Below are positions 1 through 13,695 of a stretch of 64,000 nt of DNA, piece by piece (positions within the stretch are counted from its first letter, which is position 1; each line of letters opens with the position of its first letter). Both the position numbers and the translations under genes were made by a program. This stretch comes from Verrucomicrobiaceae bacterium (GTDB lineage Bacteria > Verrucomicrobiota > Verrucomicrobiia > Verrucomicrobiales > Verrucomicrobiaceae): positions 248,001 to 312,000 of the forward strand of contig CANNQP010000001.1 in NCBI GenBank assembly GCA_947507875.1, in the 5' to 3' direction. The notes under the pieces were generated by a model that ran no database searches, had not been told where the DNA came from, and worked only from the letters and a program-made list of their open reading frames with translations.

Positions 1-2535
1 GAGCGCGAACTCGATCAAGGCCTCGCTGAAGCTGCGGGCGAAGGCGTTGGAATGGCTGGCGATGAGGTTGCGGAGGGCGAAGAAGTCAGTGAACTCTGGG
101 CCTTTGAAGAAAGCGGCGGCGGGCTGGATGGGCCAGCGCTTGGTGCTCTTGGGGTTGGGTTTGCCGTTGGCGTCGAGGGCGGTGTAGCTGTCCTCGGTGC
201 GCCATTGGCCGGCGGCATCGAAGTTTTCCAAACCGAAGCCGATGGGATCGATCTTGCGATGGCAACTGGCGCACTGCGGCTCCTCTTGATGCGCGAGCAA
301 GCGCTCCTGCGTCGTGAGCACTTTGCCCGCGAGTCGGGTGATGGCGGGCACGTTGGCCGGCGCGGGCGGAGGTGGATCGTGCAGGAGCTTGCGCAGCACC
401 CACGCGCCGCGTTCGACGGGGCTGGTGCGCTCGCCGTTGCCGCCCATGAAATGAATGGCCGCCATGCCGAGCAGGCCGCCTCGGGGCGAGTCCTTCGGCA
501 ACGACACCTTTTCGTAGCCGTCGCCCTTCACACCCGAAATGCCGTAGTAGTGGGCGAGCACGCGATTGAGGATGACGTAATCGGCGTTGAGCAGATCGCG
601 CAGGCTGGCGTTGTGCTTGAGGATGTGCGCGATGGTCTCGTGGATCTCGCCTTTGGCGGCGACCTTCGTGCCGGTGTCAAAGCGCGGATACAGCGCGCGA
701 TTCACCTCAAAGAAGTCGATGCGATCCAGTCCGAGCCATTGATGCACAAACGCGGTCAAAAAGCCCTCCGAGCGCGGATCATCGAGCAGACGGTTGGTTT
801 GCGCAGCGAGCACGTCGGGCTTCGAGAGATCACTCTTTCGCAGTTCGGCATCCGGCGGGGCGCTCCAGAGGAAATACGAGAGCCGCGTGGCGAGTTCCGC
901 GCTCGTCAAAGCGCGGCGTTTCTCATCGGGTGAAGGCTCGGCGAGGTAGAGAAACATCGGCGAGGCCAGCACGACGGACAGCGTCTCCTTCAGCGCGGCC
1001 ACGGGCTTGTCACCGGCTTTCCGGCGTACGTCGTAGAGGCGCATCAAGCGATCCACATAATCCGCAGGCGGCGCGGTGCCGCGAAAGGCCTCGGTGGCGA
1101 AGCGCTCGAAGGCTGCACGCAGTTCGGTGGCGGCGGGCGCGGGCGATTTGTCATCGAGCGGCAGCTTCAGCGCGGCAAAGCCGGGCGGCACGGGCTTCGT
1201 GGCATTCGGCACGCGTTCGACCTCGATCCAGTCCACCCACAGCACGAGCTCGGGGCCGATGCCATTGCGCTTCACGGCCTCGGCACGCTTGCGTCCGCCT
1301 TCTTCGTTGGTGTCCCAACTGCCTTTTTCGCGGAAGAAGAGCGAGCGATTGTCGCGGCTCAGATTTGCTCGCGTGAGTGTGAGCGGGATCTCGATGGTTT
1401 GCGGATTTTCCATCGTGCCGGTGATCTCATAAGTATTCAGCACCTTGCCTGTGCGGGCATGAATGCCGAAATCGAGGAAGCGACGCTCCGCGGGCGCGTC
1501 CTTCACCGCCGCGGCTCGCACGCGGACGACGTAATCGCCCACCGGCCAATCAAAAGGCACGAGCAACTCGATGTAGTTCACGTTCAGCTCCGCCGGATGC
1601 CGCGTCTGCACGCCCAGGTAGGCGCCGCGATCCACATCGGGCATGCCGATGTAATACTCGTGATACTTCAGCCAGCCCGCGCCGAGCGAATCGTTGGCGA
1701 GGTCGGCATCGTTCTCGCCTTTTTTATCAAAGCCAAACGTGCGGGGATTCGGCGCCCCCGGGATGCGGGCCCACTCGCGGCGGAAGCGCGACACATTCGG
1801 GAACTCCGCTCGCAGCTTCGCGACGATCTCCTTGTTCTCCGGCTTCGCGGCAGCGTCATCGACGGCCTTCACCCACTTCTGCGCCCGTTCGCGGGCATCG
1901 ATTTGATACTTCACAAAGTCGCGCACCTTCGGCGTGGTCGTCTCGCCTTCGTAATGCAGCGTCTTCGTCACGCTCGCCGCCGTTTGCCACGCAAACGCCT
2001 CCTCCAGCGCCTCACGACCGAGCGCCTGATACTGCTCGATCTGGTTCGCTGACATGAAGAGGTTCGAACCGACGGTATCAAAGGCCCCCGAGCCACCATC
2101 CGGCGGCAACTCCGCCACGTTGATCTCCACACCGAGCAGTTCCCGCAGCGTGTTTTTGTATTCGCGACGATTCAGCCGCCGCATCGTGATGACGCCCTTT
2201 TGATCGCCAAGACTCCGCCGGGCGGCGACCATCACATTCGCCAGATCATCGAGTAAATCGGCCTTCGCAGCACTGGGAGGCTGCTTCTCGTCCTCCGGCG
2301 GCATGTCGCCCGAATTCATCGCATTCAGCACCTTCTGCCACTTCTCGGCGATTTCGACCGTCGTGATCGAAAGCGGCAGATCATCGACCCGAAACTTGCC
2401 TTTCTGCTGTTCCGGCCCGTGACAGCTCACGCAGTGCTCTTTGAACAAGGCGCGGTGTTTTCCCGGCATCGCCGGCTCGGCAGCGAGAAGAACCCATGGC
2501 AAAAAAAGGAAGAGTAAGGAGAGACGGCGGGGCAT
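1..2535 (-). CDS. DUF1592/DUF1588-type cytochrome-like secreted protein (3' end cut by window)
   Basis: Read on the minus strand from an ATG at 2535, the frame is open to the window edge (845 codons), so the C-terminus is missing. Residues 1-19 form a signal peptide. A CxxCH haem motif (C35, C38, H39, followed by GPEQ) gives a PSCyt1-like domain. The middle and C-terminal parts read like the DUF1587/DUF1592/DUF1588 series: a second CxxCH (CASCHRK) lies near 255-275, followed by [11 protein letters not shown]. Such proteins are large, predicted extracytoplasmic, and typical of Planctomycetes and Verrucomicrobia. They often pair with a DUF1552 gene, which would lie beyond the left edge. The substrate is unknown; an oxidative role in polysaccharide use has been proposed for the family. 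The call is firm for family, not for function. Confidence 0.85.
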   Translation of the reverse strand, partial: MPRRLSLLFLFLPWVLLAAEPAMPGKHRALFKEHCVSCHGPEQQKGKFRVDDLPLSITTVEIAEKWQKVLNAMNSGDMPPEDEKQPPSAAKADLLDDLANVMVAARRSLGDQKGVITMRRLNRREYKNTLRELLGVEINVAELPPDGGSGAFDTVGSNLFMSANQIEQYQALGREALEEAFAWQTAASVTKTLHYEGETTTPKVRDFVKYQIDARERAQKWVKAVDDAAAKPENKEIVAKLRAEFPNVSRFRREWARIPGAPNPRTFGFDKKGENDADLANDSLGAGWLKYHEYYIGMPDVDRGAYLGVQTRHPAELNVNYIELLVPFDWPVGDYVVRVRAAAVKDAPAERRFLDFGIHARTGKVLNTYEITGTMENPQTIEIPLTLTRANLSRDNRSLFFREKGSWDTNEEGGRKRAEAVKRNGIGPELVLWVDWIEVERVPNATKPVPPGFAALKLPLDDKSPAPAATELRAAFERFATEAFRGTAPPADYVDRLMRLYDVRRKAGDKPVAALKETLSVVLASPMFLYLAEPSPDEKRRALTSAELATRLSYFLWSAPPDAELRKSDLSKPDVLAAQTNRLLDDPRSEGFLTAFVHQWLGLDRIDFFEVNRALYPRFDTGTKVAAKGEIHETIAHILKHNASLRDLLNADYVILNRVLAHYYGISGVKGDGYEKVSLPKDSPRGGLLGMAAIHFMGGNGERTSPVERGAWVLRKLLHDPPPPAPANVPAITRLAGKVLTTQERLLAHQEEPQCASCHRKIDPIGFGLENFDAAGQWRTEDSYTALDANGKPNPKSTKRWPIQPAAAFFKGPEFTDFFALRNLIASHSNAFARSFSEALIEFAL

Positions 2536-3152
2536 GCAGAGAGTGTGATACGTCATCGGGCCCTCGCTTTGATCTCCGTTGCACGCAGAACGCGTTTCGA
2601 GCACGACCGTTGGCCAAGCATGGCCCTGTCACTCTTCGAACAGGAACGGCTGGACTGAACGCCATCGGACCAAGGGGCCAGGGCCTAGCCAGCTGAATCC
2701 CGCCTCGCAAGCCAACCGACCCGAGGCCTGGAAGACGGGGCAGGACGGGCGCAACACCAGGCATTGGCAGCAGGCGAGGTGAACCCATGACCTGGACGGG
2801 GAGGACATCAGCGTTTGCCTCAGGGCCATCGTCACCTCGGCCATCGCCATGCGTGCATTTCGGGATCGCTCTTCTTCTTTGTACAAATCGTGAGACCTTG
2901 AGTTGTTTTTCTTTTTAGGCCGAAAAGAACTCCATTCGGCAAAAGACAGCCTTGTCCCCTACGCAAGATTAGTTTGGTTTGCATTTTCGACCATCTTCCT
3001 TCACTTAAATCGACTCAGCGTTTGCAGAAAAATAAGCATCTCGCTTTTTCATCACTTATTTTACCCACCTCAATCCTTAGACAACTTAGGAAACCCAAGG
3101 CCCGCTAGCACCTCGATCGAATTAGCCTGTTGCAATCCAAACCCATCCCTGA
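2536..3152. other. Intergenic region upstream of hsdM, no gene seen
   Basis: Bases 2536-2870 are GC-rich. The short frames there have no recognisable protein features. From about 2890 to 3140 the sequence becomes AT-rich, as expected for a promoter region of the hsd operon, but I could not pick out a convincing -35/-10 pair. No tRNA 3' end duplicate or transposase remnant was seen. Confidence 0.5.
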
Positions 3153-4868
3153 ATGGCCCGCCAAGCATCCAGCAAACCCGCCGACTCCACCGCCAACCTG
3201 GGGTTTGAGGCCAAGCTCTGGCTCGCAGCGGACAAGTTGCGGAACAACATGGATGCGGCGGAATATAAGCACGTCGTCCTCGGGCTCATCTTCCTCAAAT
3301 ACATCTCCGACAGCTTCGAGGAGCGTCACCAATACCTACTGGATGTGATCGCCGGTAAAGTGAAGCCCGTGGATGAAGGCGACGAATACGCCAGCCCGGA
3401 GGAACCCGATGAATACCGGCAGAAAAACGTCTTCTGGGTGCCCGCCAATGCCCGCTGGTCGCACCTTCAGGCCAACGCGAAGCTGCCCACCATCGGCAAG
3501 ATCGTGGATGATGCCATGGATGCGCTGGAGCGGGACAATCCCCGCCTCAAAGGCGCGCTGAACAAAAACTATGGCCGCCCGGACCTCGACAAGCACCGCC
3601 TCGGCGAGCTGATCGACCTCATCGGCAGCATCCAGTTGGCCGATGTCGCCAGCCGGTCCAAGGACGTGCTGGGCCGCGTGTTCGAATACTTCCTCACCCA
3701 GTTCGCCAGCGCGGAGGGGAAGAACGGTGGGCAGTTCTACACGCCCTCCTGCGTCGTGCGCCTGCTGGTGGAGATGCTCGCGCCTTACAAAGGGCGCATC
3801 TACGACCCCGCCTGCGGCTCCGGCGGCATGTTCGTGCAGTCGGAAAAGTTCGTGGAAAGCCACGGTGGCAAGCTCGGGGACATATCCATCTACGGACAGG
3901 AGAGCAATCCCACCACCCGCCGCCTCGCCATCATGAACCTCGCCCTGCGCGGCATCGAGGCGGACTTTGGCAAGGAGCATGCCGACACCTTCCGCGTGGA
4001 TCAGCACCCCGACCTCCGCGCCGACTACGTCCTCGCGAATCCGCCTTTCAATGACAGCGACTGGTTCCGGAAGGACGACGACGTGCGCTGGCAGTTCGGC
4101 GTCCCGCCGAAGGGGAATGCCAACTTCGCCTGGGTGCAGCACTTCATCCACCACCTCGCCCCGCAAGGCATGGCCGGCTTCGTCCTCGCCAATGGCAGCA
4201 TGTCGTCGAACCAGTCCGGCGAGGGAGAGATTCGCAAAGCCCTCATCGAGGCCGATCTCGTGGACTGCATGGTCGCCCTCCCCGGCCAGCTCTTCTACAG
4301 CACGCAGATCCCCGTCTGCCTCTGGTTTATTTCCCGCGACAAGTCGGGCGGGAAACCCTCACCCGGCCTTCGGCCACCCTCTCCCAGTGGGAGAGGGGCT
4401 GGGGGTGAGGGTAAACAGCTTCGAGACCGCAGGGGCGAGACGCTGTTTATAGACGCCCGCAAGATGGGCACGCTGATTGACCGCGTGCATCGCGAGCTCA
4501 CCGACGCCGACATCGAAAAGATCGTCCGCACCTACCACAGTTGGCGCTTGGAAATCGAAATGGGGGAAGTCACCCGCACCCGCAGGGACGGAACCATTGA
4601 GCACGCGCTCGTCGATCCCAATCCCGCTTGGATCTACACCGACATCCCCGGCTTCTGCAAATCCGCCACCACCGCCGAGATCGCCGCGCACGGCCACGTC
4701 CTCACGCCCGGCCGCTACGTCGGTGCCGAGGAAATCGAAGACGACGGCGACCCCTTCGAGGAAAAGATGCCGCGCCTCGTCGCCGAGCTGGCGGGCCAGT
4801 TCATGGAGTCCGCGAACCTCGAAGCCGCCATCCGCGCCAATTTGAAAGGACTTGGTTATGCCCTTTGA
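3153..4868 (+). CDS. hsdM: Type I restriction-modification system methyltransferase subunit HsdM
   Basis: 571 residues. The N-terminal HsdM helical domain (about 15-150) is followed by the N6-adenine methyltransferase domain. The SAM-binding motif [10 protein letters not shown] starts near residue 218 and the catalytic NPPF is at 296-299. With HsdS it methylates adenine at a bipartite target; with HsdR it forms the restriction complex. Residues about 402-420 ([14 protein letters not shown]...) are a translated copy of the palindromic repeat, placed in a loop just before the conserved LFIDARKMG segment. The C-terminal tail (KMPRLVAEL...LGY) occurs again at 5927-6031 beyond an inserted gene. 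First gene of the hsd operon. The start ATG gives the normal MARQ-type N-terminus. Confidence 0.95.
   Translation: MARQASSKPADSTANLGFEAKLWLAADKLRNNMDAAEYKHVVLGLIFLKYISDSFEERHQYLLDVIAGKVKPVDEGDEYASPEEPDEYRQKNVFWVPANARWSHLQANAKLPTIGKIVDDAMDALERDNPRLKGALNKNYGRPDLDKHRLGELIDLIGSIQLADVASRSKDVLGRVFEYFLTQFASAEGKNGGQFYTPSCVVRLLVEMLAPYKGRIYDPACGSGGMFVQSEKFVESHGGKLGDISIYGQESNPTTRRLAIMNLALRGIEADFGKEHADTFRVDQHPDLRADYVLANPPFNDSDWFRKDDDVRWQFGVPPKGNANFAWVQHFIHHLAPQGMAGFVLANGSMSSNQSGEGEIRKALIEADLVDCMVALPGQLFYSTQIPVCLWFISRDKSGGKPSPGLRPPSPSGRGAGGEGKQLRDRRGETLFIDARKMGTLIDRVHRELTDADIEKIVRTYHSWRLEIEMGEVTRTRRDGTIEHALVDPNPAWIYTDIPGFCKSATTAEIAAHGHVLTPGRYVGAEEIEDDGDPFEEKMPRLVAELAGQFMESANLEAAIRANLKGLGYAL
4356..4411 (+). 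repeat. GC-rich palindromic repeat, 56 bp copy inside hsdM
   Basis: Outer ends are CCCTCACCC and GGGTGAGGG (inverted). Inside are GGCC-TTC-GGCC and CTCTCCC-AGT-GGGAGAG. It is read as [19 protein letters not shown] and keeps the hsdM frame. It is nearly identical to the copy in hsdS at 6657-6712. Confidence 0.9.
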
Positions 4869-4967
4869 TCGCGGACAAAAAGAAACCCCGGCTCCAGTCA
4901 CCGTCGCGAAGGGCGGGAGAGGGAGGTCCGAGGCTTACATTGCAAACTTGCAATAGACCCACAGCCG
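4869..4967. other. Short spacer with a degenerate repeat-like segment
   Basis: Between hsdM and the Abi-like gene lies a GC-rich stretch (about 4880-4935, with CCGTCGCGAAGGGCGGGAGA and GGAGGTCCGAGG). It looks like another repeat family or a decayed one and is not an exact copy of the palindrome in the hsd genes. It marks the left junction of the segment inserted between hsdM and hsdS. Confidence 0.35.
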
Positions 4968-5909
4968 ATGCAACACTTGTTTTATCATCAAGTTGAAGCG
5001 CTCTTCTCCTCGGAGCGGCTGGCGGCCTATGCGGTTTCACAGGGAGGCGCGGCTCCCGATCCCTGCGCCACGCTTGCCCGTTACCTGCTGAACATGGCGC
5101 TTTGTGAGAGTTTGTATTCCCCTCTCCAGATTGCAGAGGTCGCCCTGCGAAACGCCATCCACCAGCACCTCACCCACCTGTTTGGCCGCGAGGATTGGTA
5201 TGATGACCCGAGCTTCCAGCTCACCGTTTGGGCGGCGGATGAGGTTGGCAAGGCCAAAGCCAAAATCACCAAGACCCGCAAGCCCGTCACTGCCGGGCGA
5301 GTCGTGGCCGAGCTGCAGTTTGGCTTTTGGACCAGCCTCTTCGAGGCGCACTACGAGCAGCGCACCCGCTTTCTCCCCGGAGGCATCAAGGCCGTGTTCC
5401 GGCATCTCCCCAAAAGCCTTCATCACCGCAAAGATCGGAAAAACGATCTCGAAAACATCCGCCAGCTTCGCAACCGCGTGTTTCATCACGAGCGCATCGT
5501 CCACTGGCAGGACCTGGACGTGCGTCACGAGCGACTGTTGGAGGTCATCGGCTGGATCAGCCCGGCTTTGCGGCAGATGGCCGAGGCGCTGGATCGCTTT
5601 AAGGCTGTCCGTGCAGGCGGTTTGAAGCCCTGGCTGGAAAAATTGCGCCGCCATTGGCCCGCAGCCACCACCGTGCCAGCCAAGCCCGGCCTCATCGAGA
5701 TCCTACCGACCCCGTTGAGCGCCACCAATGGCATCGAGACGCCTTTTGGCCATCGTTGGGGCGGCGCTGTCTTCCGACTGTCGCTGGAGCACCTCAGCGC
5801 CATGCAGACCGGCCAGACCCTCGCGCTCGATGTGATGAGCGAATACATCACCTTCCTGCAACTCAGCCCGGAGGCGACGGCAAACCTTTCCACTTCCTCC
5901 CAGGCATGA
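4968..5909 (+). CDS. Abi-like protein with HEPN RNase motif
   Basis: 313 residues. The first 220 or so match the Abi_2/AbiD-AbiF pattern: an N-terminal helical part with ...AEVALRNAIH, then a charged LRNRVFHHERI segment near 168-176. RNRVFH fits the R-x4-6-H signature of HEPN ribonucleases. In known Abi_2 proteins this fold acts as an RNA-cutting abortive-infection toxin. The C-terminal 90 residues are not recognised. It sits between hsdM and hsdS in the same direction, which supports a defence role and suggests that the RM operon hosts it as an accessory. It is followed by a second copy of the hsdM 3' end, which points to insertion or recombination. The fold call is reasonable; RNA as substrate is inference. 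Confidence 0.7.
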   Translation: MQHLFYHQVEALFSSERLAAYAVSQGGAAPDPCATLARYLLNMALCESLYSPLQIAEVALRNAIHQHLTHLFGREDWYDDPSFQLTVWAADEVGKAKAKITKTRKPVTAGRVVAELQFGFWTSLFEAHYEQRTRFLPGGIKAVFRHLPKSLHHRKDRKNDLENIRQLRNRVFHHERIVHWQDLDVRHERLLEVIGWISPALRQMAEALDRFKAVRAGGLKPWLEKLRRHWPAATTVPAKPGLIEILPTPLSATNGIETPFGHRWGGAVFRLSLEHLSAMQTGQTLALDVMSEYITFLQLSPEATANLSTSSQA

Positions 5910-5926
5910 TTTCACGATCCACATTG

Positions 5927-6031
5927 AAGATGCCGCGCCTCGTTGCCGAACTACACGCCCAGTTCGCCGAGTCCGCGAAACTGGAGCAGGCCATCCAAAC
6001 AAACCTGAGGGGGCTGGGTTATGGCGGGTGA
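5927..6031 (+). pseudogene. hsdM': Duplicated 3' end of hsdM (remnant)
   Basis: The last 105 bases before hsdS encode [18 protein letters not shown] and on to LGYGG-stop. This is a diverged copy of the last 34 codons of hsdM (4764-4868; [18 protein letters not shown] ... LGYAL-stop). By eye the nucleotide match is strong at the 5' end and patchy later. Its stop codon overlaps the hsdS start (ATGGCGGGTGA), the usual hsdM/hsdS coupling. I infer that this is the original hsdM end, or that of a related operon, separated from hsdM by the Abi-like insertion. Confidence 0.75.
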
Positions 6032-7415
6032 AGAAATCGTTCAGCTTCGCGACGTATGCGTGAAGATTGGGAGCGGGGCGACGCCTCGCGGCGGCAAAGA
6101 GGCTTACAAAGGCGGCGACACATCGCTCATCCGAAGCCAGAACGTTTACAACGAAGGCTTCCATCGCGACGGCTTGGTTTACATCGACGACGACCAATCG
6201 GCTGAACTGCGCAACGTCGAGGTGAAGGAGAACGATGTCTTACTGAACATCACCGGAGATTCGGTGGCGCGTTGCTGCCAAGTTGCAGCAGACGTTTTGC
6301 CCGCTCGGGTGAATCAGCACGTTGCGATAATCCGGCCTGAACCGAAGGCGCTCGATGCGCGCTTCCTCCGTTACGTCTTGGTTTCGCAAGAATACCAATC
6401 GCGACTTTTGGCTTTGGCTTCTGCTGGAGCGACACGGCCCGCTCTCACCAAGTTGATGATTGAGGAATTGGCAGTTCCACTCCCACCCCTCGCCGAGCAA
6501 AAAGCCATCGCGGCGGTGCTTGGGGCGCTGGACGACAAGATCGAGTTGAACCGGCGGATGAACGCGACGCTGGAGGCGATGGCGCGGGCGCTGTTCCAGG
6601 GCTGGTTTATTGATTTTGATCCGGTCCGGCAAAACCTGGACCGGAATCAATATCAACCCTCACCCGGCCTTCGGCCACCCTCTCCCCGTGGGAGAGGGTC
6701 TGGGGGTGAGGGAACCGCAGGTTTGCTCGACGGCCGCCCGCCTGTCGGCCTTGACCCCGCCACCGCCGCCCTCTTCCCCGCCTCCTTCCAAGACTCCGAA
6801 CTCGGCCACATCCCGAAGGGGTGGAGCATCCAGCCCGTCGGCGAGGTCGTCGATTGCGTCGGCGGCGGAACGCCGAGCACCGCCGAGCCAAAGTATTGGG
6901 AAGGCGGCACGCACCATTGGACGACACCGAAGGACTTCTCCTCGCTCCAAGCGCCCATCCTCCTCGACACCGACCGCAAGCTCACCGACGCCGGCATTGC
7001 CAAGATTTCCTCCGGCTTGCTACCCGCCGGGGCGCTGCTGCTTTCCTCTCGCGCCCCCGTCGGCTACCTCGCCATCGCCGCCATGCCCGTCGCCATCAAC
7101 CAGGGTTTCATCGCGCTGACGTGCAACGACCGCGCCTCAAACTTCTTCATGCTGAACTGGTGCCAGACGAACATGGCCGAGATCAAAAGCCGCGCCACCG
7201 GCACCACCTTCGCCGAAATCAGCAAACAGAACTTCCGCCCCATCCGCGTCGTGCTGCCGCCGAAAGAACTCATGGCCGCCTTTACCGCCAAAGTCGCCCC
7301 GTTCTACGCCCAAATCACCGCCAACCTCCACCAATCCCGCACCCTAGCCAACCTGCGCGACACGCTGCTGCCGAAGCTGCTTAGCGGGGAGTTGCAACCA
7401 AACCCAATAAACTGA
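6021..7415 (+). CDS. hsdS: Type I restriction-modification specificity subunit HsdS
   Basis: 464 residues with two target recognition domains, each followed by a conserved helical spacer. The first TRD runs 1-160 and ends in the PLPPLAEQKAIAAVLGALDDKIELN spacer type. The second runs from about 270 and ends in QSRTLANLRDTLLPKLLSGEL. It sets which DNA sequence the complex methylates and cuts. Residues about 213-231 are an in-frame copy of the palindromic repeat at the junction between spacer one and TRD two, after FIDFDPVR. The start overlaps the stop of the hsdM remnant by 11 bases. The MBL gene begins two bases after its stop. Confidence 0.93.
   Translation: MAGEEIVQLRDVCVKIGSGATPRGGKEAYKGGDTSLIRSQNVYNEGFHRDGLVYIDDDQSAELRNVEVKENDVLLNITGDSVARCCQVAADVLPARVNQHVAIIRPEPKALDARFLRYVLVSQEYQSRLLALASAGATRPALTKLMIEELAVPLPPLAEQKAIAAVLGALDDKIELNRRMNATLEAMARALFQGWFIDFDPVRQNLDRNQYQPSPGLRPPSPRGRGSGGEGTAGLLDGRPPVGLDPATAALFPASFQDSELGHIPKGWSIQPVGEVVDCVGGGTPSTAEPKYWEGGTHHWTTPKDFSSLQAPILLDTDRKLTDAGIAKISSGLLPAGALLLSSRAPVGYLAIAAMPVAINQGFIALTCNDRASNFFMLNWCQTNMAEIKSRATGTTFAEISKQNFRPIRVVLPPKELMAAFTAKVAPFYAQITANLHQSRTLANLRDTLLPKLLSGELQPNPIN
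6657..6712 (+). repeat. GC-rich palindromic repeat, 56 bp copy inside hsdS
   Basis: Same outer ends (CCCTCACCC / GGGTGAGGG) and inner hairpins as the hsdM copy. It is read in the same frame ([14 protein letters not shown]...) and keeps the hsdS frame. Confidence 0.9.
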
Positions 7416-7417
7416 GC

Positions 7418-8509
7418 ATGGAATACGAAATCGATTTTTTACCAGTTGGAGAGGAGTCGAAAGGCGGCGACGCAATTTGCTTCCGTTATTGGGACGCCAC
7501 GACTCCTCAATTTGTGGGCATCATCGATGGCGGGACTGCAGACGCAGGAGAGGCGCTCGTCAACCATGTTCAGAAATACTACGGCACGAAGCGCGTGGAC
7601 GTTGTCATTAACACCCATCCGCACGCTGACCACACGTCGGGGCTCTACACGGTTGTTGAGAAGCTCGATGTGCAACTCCTCATGATGCACAAGCCGTGGG
7701 ACCATGCGGTTGCTTTGAAGAACGTCTTTCAAGACGGGCGGATTACTTCAAGAAGTATCGATGAGCGCGTGCGGAATGCTTTGCAGCACGCCCACGACCT
7801 CCATGAACTGGCGACGAAGAAGCGGATACCTATCATTGAACCCTTTGCTGAGGGGAACCAGCCCTCGCCGTATATCCAGTTCCTCAGTCCGACGGTAGAA
7901 TACTACCAGAAGCTTTTGTTGGAGTTCACCGCTACGCCAAAGGCTCCAACGTTGGAATCAATCTACGAGGCCATGATGAAGAAGGCGCAGAAGACTGTGC
8001 AATGGGCGAAAGAGAATTGGAACACTGAAAGCCTCGTTGAGCCGGTTGAAGGCACTAACGCCGAGAATAATTCAAGCGTAGTCACCTTGTTGTCGTTTGG
8101 TGACGATCGCTTTCTGTTTACAGCAGACGCAGGTGTTCCGACACTGGAACTGAGTTGCGCAGTAGCCGAGATCCTGAAAATTCCCCTCGCCTCATTCAAA
8201 CTCGTTCAGATTCCGCACCACGGCAGCAAACGCAACGTAGGCCCCAGTGTTCTGAACAAGCTTGTTGGCGTTCCGGTGGCCGAGGGCACAAAGAGATTCT
8301 TTGCCTACGTTTCAGTTCCGAAAAAGGGAGAGCCAAAGCACCCATCGAAGCGCGTCTGCAATGCGTTCACTCGCCGGGGTGGCAAGGTTGTAGAGACAAA
8401 GGGGGGCATTAAATATTTTCACTCTAACGGAGTTCCCCTTCGTCCAGGTTGGGGGACTGTCGAACCAATGCCGCTGCATACCAACGTAGAAGAAGATGAC
8501 TCCGATTAA
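7418..8509 (+). CDS. ComEC-like MBL-fold metallohydrolase
   Basis: 363 residues. Residues 67-72 are HPHADH, the metal-binding signature of the metallo-beta-lactamase fold, after an IIDGG strand near 35. A later FTADAG and a PHHGSK near 267 match the stand-alone relatives of the ComEC C-terminal domain. No signal peptide or membrane segment is seen. Known fold members hydrolyse phosphodiester or other ester bonds; the substrate cannot be read here. It lies two bases after hsdS and its 3' end overlaps the next gene by 14 bases, so it is translationally linked to the membrane protein that follows. Codon and base composition are lower in GC than the hsd genes (visible as frequent TTG/AAT codons), suggesting a different origin. 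Confidence 0.8.
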   Translation: MEYEIDFLPVGEESKGGDAICFRYWDATTPQFVGIIDGGTADAGEALVNHVQKYYGTKRVDVVINTHPHADHTSGLYTVVEKLDVQLLMMHKPWDHAVALKNVFQDGRITSRSIDERVRNALQHAHDLHELATKKRIPIIEPFAEGNQPSPYIQFLSPTVEYYQKLLLEFTATPKAPTLESIYEAMMKKAQKTVQWAKENWNTESLVEPVEGTNAENNSSVVTLLSFGDDRFLFTADAGVPTLELSCAVAEILKIPLASFKLVQIPHHGSKRNVGPSVLNKLVGVPVAEGTKRFFAYVSVPKKGEPKHPSKRVCNAFTRRGGKVVETKGGIKYFHSNGVPLRPGWGTVEPMPLHTNVEEDDSD

Positions 8510-9257
8510 GATCATGACAGACGGCTACGAGCGAAAGGCGCGGCTATACCCCGCGCTCCTGTTGATTGCACCTGTCGTTGGAATGGCGGTTGCCATGCTC
8601 ACCGCGAAGTTTACAGGACTTCAATCATTAGCGGCGGGGGTAGTCGGGTGCGGCGGTGCGTTCCTTCTGACACAACTCGCGCGCGACTCTGGCAAGAAGC
8701 ACGAAGCCTCATTGTTCGTGAAGTGGGGAGGATTGCCGTCCATCGCTATTTTCAGGCATCGCGACGTTCGACTCGATGCCATCACCAAAGCCCGCTACCA
8801 CAAAAAGCTGGCTGGACTCGTAAAGGAGGCAAAAGCTCCAACGCCTGAGCAAGAGCAGGCGGACCCAGCCGCCGCCGATGCGGTCTATGCAGGCTGGTCG
8901 AACTACCTTCGCGTGAACACGCGAAACACGAAGAAGTTTGGGCTGCTGTTTCAGGAAAACGTGGCCTACGGCTATCGGCGCAACGTTTGGGGCCTGCGTG
9001 CCCTCGGCATCATACTATCCCTTCTCAGCTTAGTTGCCTGCGGGGTCCGGCTTTACTTCGTTCACTCCACGAGTGGCAAGATTGACGAGGCTTTAGGTGG
9101 TGCGGCGGCATTCGCGGCAATCATGCTACTGCTCTGGCTCTTCCGTTTTAATGCCGATTGGGTCCGCGTTCCGGCTGATGCGTATGCTGAACGTCTGGCG
9201 GAGTGCGCTGAGTCATTCGGAAAACCAACTGGAGCTAAGGAGGGCACCAAGAAATGA
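8496..9257 (+). CDS. Four-helix membrane protein of unknown function in the RM operon
   Basis: 253 residues; family not recognised. Two hydrophobic helices at about 18-38 and 42-60 are followed by a charged cytosolic-type middle (65-160; VKWGGLPSIAIFRHRD) and two more helices at about 165-190 and 200-218. An alternative start at 8514 (MTDGYERK) would remove the overlap with the MBL gene. The stop overlaps the next start (ATGA at 9254). A small membrane protein overlapping a putative nucleotide-cyclase-like gene resembles the layout of Pycsar-type systems, where a membrane effector responds to a cyclic nucleotide. No cyclic-nucleotide-binding domain is visible, so this is only an analogy. Confidence 0.6.
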   Translation: MTPIKIMTDGYERKARLYPALLLIAPVVGMAVAMLTAKFTGLQSLAAGVVGCGGAFLLTQLARDSGKKHEASLFVKWGGLPSIAIFRHRDVRLDAITKARYHKKLAGLVKEAKAPTPEQEQADPAAADAVYAGWSNYLRVNTRNTKKFGLLFQENVAYGYRRNVWGLRALGIILSLLSLVACGVRLYFVHSTSGKIDEALGGAAAFAAIMLLLWLFRFNADWVRVPADAYAERLAECAESFGKPTGAKEGTKK

Positions 9258-10059
9258 GCGCTGATAAGAAACCCGTTATTCTCTTCGTGGACGTTCTTGG
9301 TGTGCGGTCCAAGTGGCTCAGCGGCGGGCAGCCCGCCGCGGAAGCGGCATTTCAGGAGTTCCGAACCCTGATTGCTGCTTCTATGAAGGGGACTGTGTCC
9401 GACTCGCTCGTTCGCGGCGTGGTTGAATCGGACTCTGCTGCTTTGACGTTTTCGAGTCTTCTCCCCGCGCTGGAGGCAGCAAAAGCACTTTATTCTGCGG
9501 CTTTCCGCCGCAAGCACGGCCGCGTCTGGCTGCGAGGCTGCATAGTAAGCCTCGATGGACAAGATGCGCTGAGAACATCGACCACATTCTCGGGGAAGCT
9601 GAAAAGCATTGAACTCAACCTTTACAGCAAACCGTTGTTGGAGGCGATTGCCGTGGAGAAATCCGGGTTTAAAGGAATGAGGCTTTTGGTGGAAAGCAGT
9701 TTGATTACTGCCGAGGTGCGGGCGGCTGTGAAACAGCCAATAGGCCATCTCAATTTCATCCCGCTGTGCAAGCTCAAGGCGATGCGCTATCCCAAACGCA
9801 TCGACGGACTCTTCGTCGATTACCTATGGATGGCAACGGTAGAACGCGATGAGTTTGATGATATGCGAAGCATCATGGCTGTGCGCTTGCGCGGAGCTGC
9901 GGGCGACCCCGAAGAATTCAACCAAGCGGCGGCTACTCAGGTCGTTTTTCACGAGTGTGGCGCTATCCTTGGCTCGCTGGGCGGAAAGGCGCACTACAGA
10001 ACGCTCCGAGACGCTGAACGAGCAGGTGAGGAAGTAACGCCCAACTCAACCCCTGGGGA

Positions 10060-10063
<4 letters not shown>
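9254..10063 (+). CDS. Divergent nucleotide-cyclase-like protein (tentative)
   Basis: 269 residues. The order of segments mimics class III nucleotide cyclases: a hydrophobic strand ending in an acidic residue ([10 protein letters not shown]13), then [10 protein letters not shown] (D60) where the second metal-binding acid would be, then [11 protein letters not shown] in place of the RxGIxxG strand, then a segment like the 'A..E....RI.vs' end. The usual purine-specifying residues are not clear. It overlaps the membrane protein before it and hsdR after it (ATGAGC at 10060), so it is part of the same transcript. Alternatively it is an unrelated alpha/beta protein; a structure prediction would decide. 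Confidence 0.45.

Positions 10064-13695
<3,632 letters not shown>

Noticed and set aside
52-933. A 293-residue plus-strand frame at the left end
   Set aside because: It is opposite the DUF1592-type protein, which has CxxCH motifs and a signal peptide.
2381-2886. Small minus-strand genes upstream of hsdM
   Set aside because: One overlaps the DUF1592 gene's signal peptide in another frame, and the other has no protein-like pattern.
9062-9748. A minus-strand frame across the membrane and cyclase-like genes
   Set aside because: It crosses two overlapping genes that are well placed in the operon, and has no recognisable domain.
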